A stretch of DNA of 22,325 nucleotides from Desulfobacterales bacterium (GTDB lineage: Bacteria; Desulfobacterota; Desulfobacteria; Desulfobacterales; UBA11574). Location of the stretch: NCBI GenBank assembly GCA_030601485.1, contig JAUVTO010000008.1, positions 1 to 22,325 of the forward strand. Reading direction: 5' to 3'. Positions 21,303-22,325 of the stretch are shown here, in pieces. The notes beneath the pieces are model-generated. The model saw only the letters and a list, made by a program, of their open reading frames with translations, did not search any database and was not told where the DNA came from. A program made the position numbers and the translations under genes. Position 1 is the stretch's first letter. Each line of letters begins with the position of its first letter.

Positions 21303-22325
21303 TCAGTATTTCAGCACGAGATCCAATTGGAGGAGGTCCTCCTCTATCACTGGTTTTCTATCAATAGGTTCGGCCTTATAGTAGTCAAGACCGATGGTGA
21401 CGTTTTTGGCCAGTCCAAATGTAAATTCTATTTCGTTTCCTTGAACATCGGTTTGGCCGCCGTAAAAATCGCTGTCAGGAAGAAAGTCCGGCCATGCATC
21501 CTGTTCAAGACGCCTGTAATTGTATTTCACCTGCCATTTCCCAAATTCTTTGACCTTTTTATGTCCAAACTTAAAGCCGGCAAGATACCCCACGTCATTC
21601 CTGCCTGCATCGGAGTTCACGTACTGGCCAAAAATACCCACGAAGGGCACCGGACCCGAAAGCGTAATTCCCACTTCCGCGTCTGCCCCGAAGGCGTCGT
21701 AATCATATCTGAGATTCCCTCCGGCATCTGTAGAGTTGGTGCCGGAGGAATAGTCGAAACTATTCCCCTTTAGGTCTTGAAAGCTATAAAAGGCACCCGC
21801 AAATTTGAGATACAAGCTGTCCGTAAGCTTCACTTTAGCACCCGCCTGAATGAGCCCCAACCATGGGTCGCTTGTATCCGAACTGAATTCTTCCAAGACG
21901 TAGAAGCCCGGTGTGGCAAATAACTCAAACTGATTGATTTTATAATCTAAAAACTTGACGCAGATTCCTTCGGGATTAATATCTGAATCCCAGAGCAAAT
22001 CTTTGGTTTTCCAAAGCGGGTTTTTGAACTTTCCGCCCACCAGACTCCAATGCTTGTTTGGGTCGAATTGTGCGTAGGCCAGATCAAGCTGGACATTTGA
22101 AGTTTCAAAGGTGTCTGTCAGGGTCACGTTTCTGGATCTGGGGTCACCACCGCCGGAAGAAAGCCGAAACCCGGTTTTCCACCTCTCGTTCACCTCGGTT
22201 TCAAGACCGAACCGCCATCTAATTCGCCATCGGTCCCGACTTTCCACGCCGGATTCATCGGTGTCCTGGTACTGGTAGCGGAACCTAAAGTCCCCTTTGC
22301 CTTTGGTATTTTCCTCCCATTTTGG
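21303..22325 (-). CDS. Outer-membrane beta-barrel porin (putative Porin_5-like), partial at the window edge
   Basis: The 3' part of a porin gene: 340 residues are visible and the frame stays open to the last base of the window, so the start and signal peptide are outside. The visible part opens with KWEENTKGKGDFRFRYQYQD and DRWRIRWRFGLETEVN, with alternating polar and aromatic residues typical of barrel strands, and continues with GGKFKNPLW, GAKVKLTDSLYLKFAGAFYS and a C-terminal strand LLQLDLVLKY ending in an aromatic residue, as needed for Bam recognition. The pattern resembles the 'putative porin' family of Desulfobacterota and other Gram-negatives. It is directly upstream of pst in the same direction, so a phosphate-linked role is possible, but a hairpin and the Pho-box array lie between. 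A GTG at 22247 is internal, not the start. Confidence 0.8.
   Translation of the reverse strand, partial: PKWEENTKGKGDFRFRYQYQDTDESGVESRDRWRIRWRFGLETEVNERWKTGFRLSSGGGDPRSRNVTLTDTFETSNVQLDLAYAQFDPNKHWSLVGGKFKNPLWKTKDLLWDSDINPEGICVKFLDYKINQFELFATPGFYVLEEFSSDTSDPWLGLIQAGAKVKLTDSLYLKFAGAFYSFQDLKGNSFDYSSGTNSTDAGGNLRYDYDAFGADAEVGITLSGPVPFVGIFGQYVNSDAGRNDVGYLAGFKFGHKKVKEFGKWQVKYNYRRLEQDAWPDFLPDSDFYGGQTDVQGNEIEFTFGLAKNVTIGLDYYKAEPIDRKPVIEEDLLQLDLVLKY

Noticed and set aside
1..22325. CRISPR array, tRNA, rRNA, prophage or defence-system genes
   Set aside because: No regularly spaced direct repeats, no tRNA or rRNA sequence, and no integrase, transposase, Cas or restriction-type protein was recognised on either strand; the only UvrD-like helicase stands alone without nuclease or TOPRIM partners.

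Overview
The window looks like a chromosomal segment of an anaerobic Gram-negative bacterium, most likely a sulfate-reducer-type member of the Desulfobacterota (Desulfobacterales or a relative). The reasons are a tetraheme NrfH-like plus octaheme HAO-like cytochrome pair, a methylenetetrahydrofolate reductase carrying the cysteine-rich MetV-type C-terminal domain typical of Wood-Ljungdahl organisms, a large outer-membrane beta-barrel porin, and palindromic 'cgtaaaaagtcc' repeats of a kind I recall from such genomes. The lineage is inferred from gene content; no rRNA gene is present.

Layout. 1-134 is an imperfect palindromic (MITE/REP-like) element. 224-2207 holds a two-gene cytochrome operon on + (NrfH/HaoC-type quinol dehydrogenase, then octaheme Hao-like reductase). 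2330-3916 is a MetF-MetV fusion on +. 4082-5194 is MtnA on -. 5469-5747 is a half-size GDT1/UPF0016 cation transporter on +. 5752-8751 is a cytoplasmic M16C (presequence-protease-like) peptidase on -. 8883-9275 is a small winged-helix protein on -. 9558-10067 (DUF2062 membrane protein) and 10188-11042 (RsmA) are on +. 11023-13914 is a PqqL-like M16 lipoprotein peptidase on -. 14078-14431 is a second small winged-helix protein, clearly related to the first. 14774-16711 is a compact UvrD/PcrA-like helicase on +. 16746-22325 is a high-affinity phosphate uptake locus read leftwards: a partial outer-membrane porin, then pstS, pstC, pstA, pstB and phoU.

How the genes work together. The cytochrome pair would take electrons from the quinol pool and deliver them to a periplasmic reductase for nitrite or hydroxylamine. 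The Pst locus is a complete ABC phosphate importer with its PhoU regulator. Three things stand out in its control. A four-unit, 11-bp-period Pho-box-like array lies upstream of pstS. A perfect 12-bp hairpin with a T-run separates pstS from pstCAB-phoU. The pstS signal-peptide region is out of frame with its obvious ATG by one base in an A6 tract.

No CRISPR array, tRNA, rRNA, transposase, integrase or phage gene was seen. The best candidates for something little described are the pair of H1-like/winged-helix proteins with similar upstream elements, the two covarying 29-bp hairpin repeats at 5229 and 9508, and the repeat-flanked cytochrome cassette.
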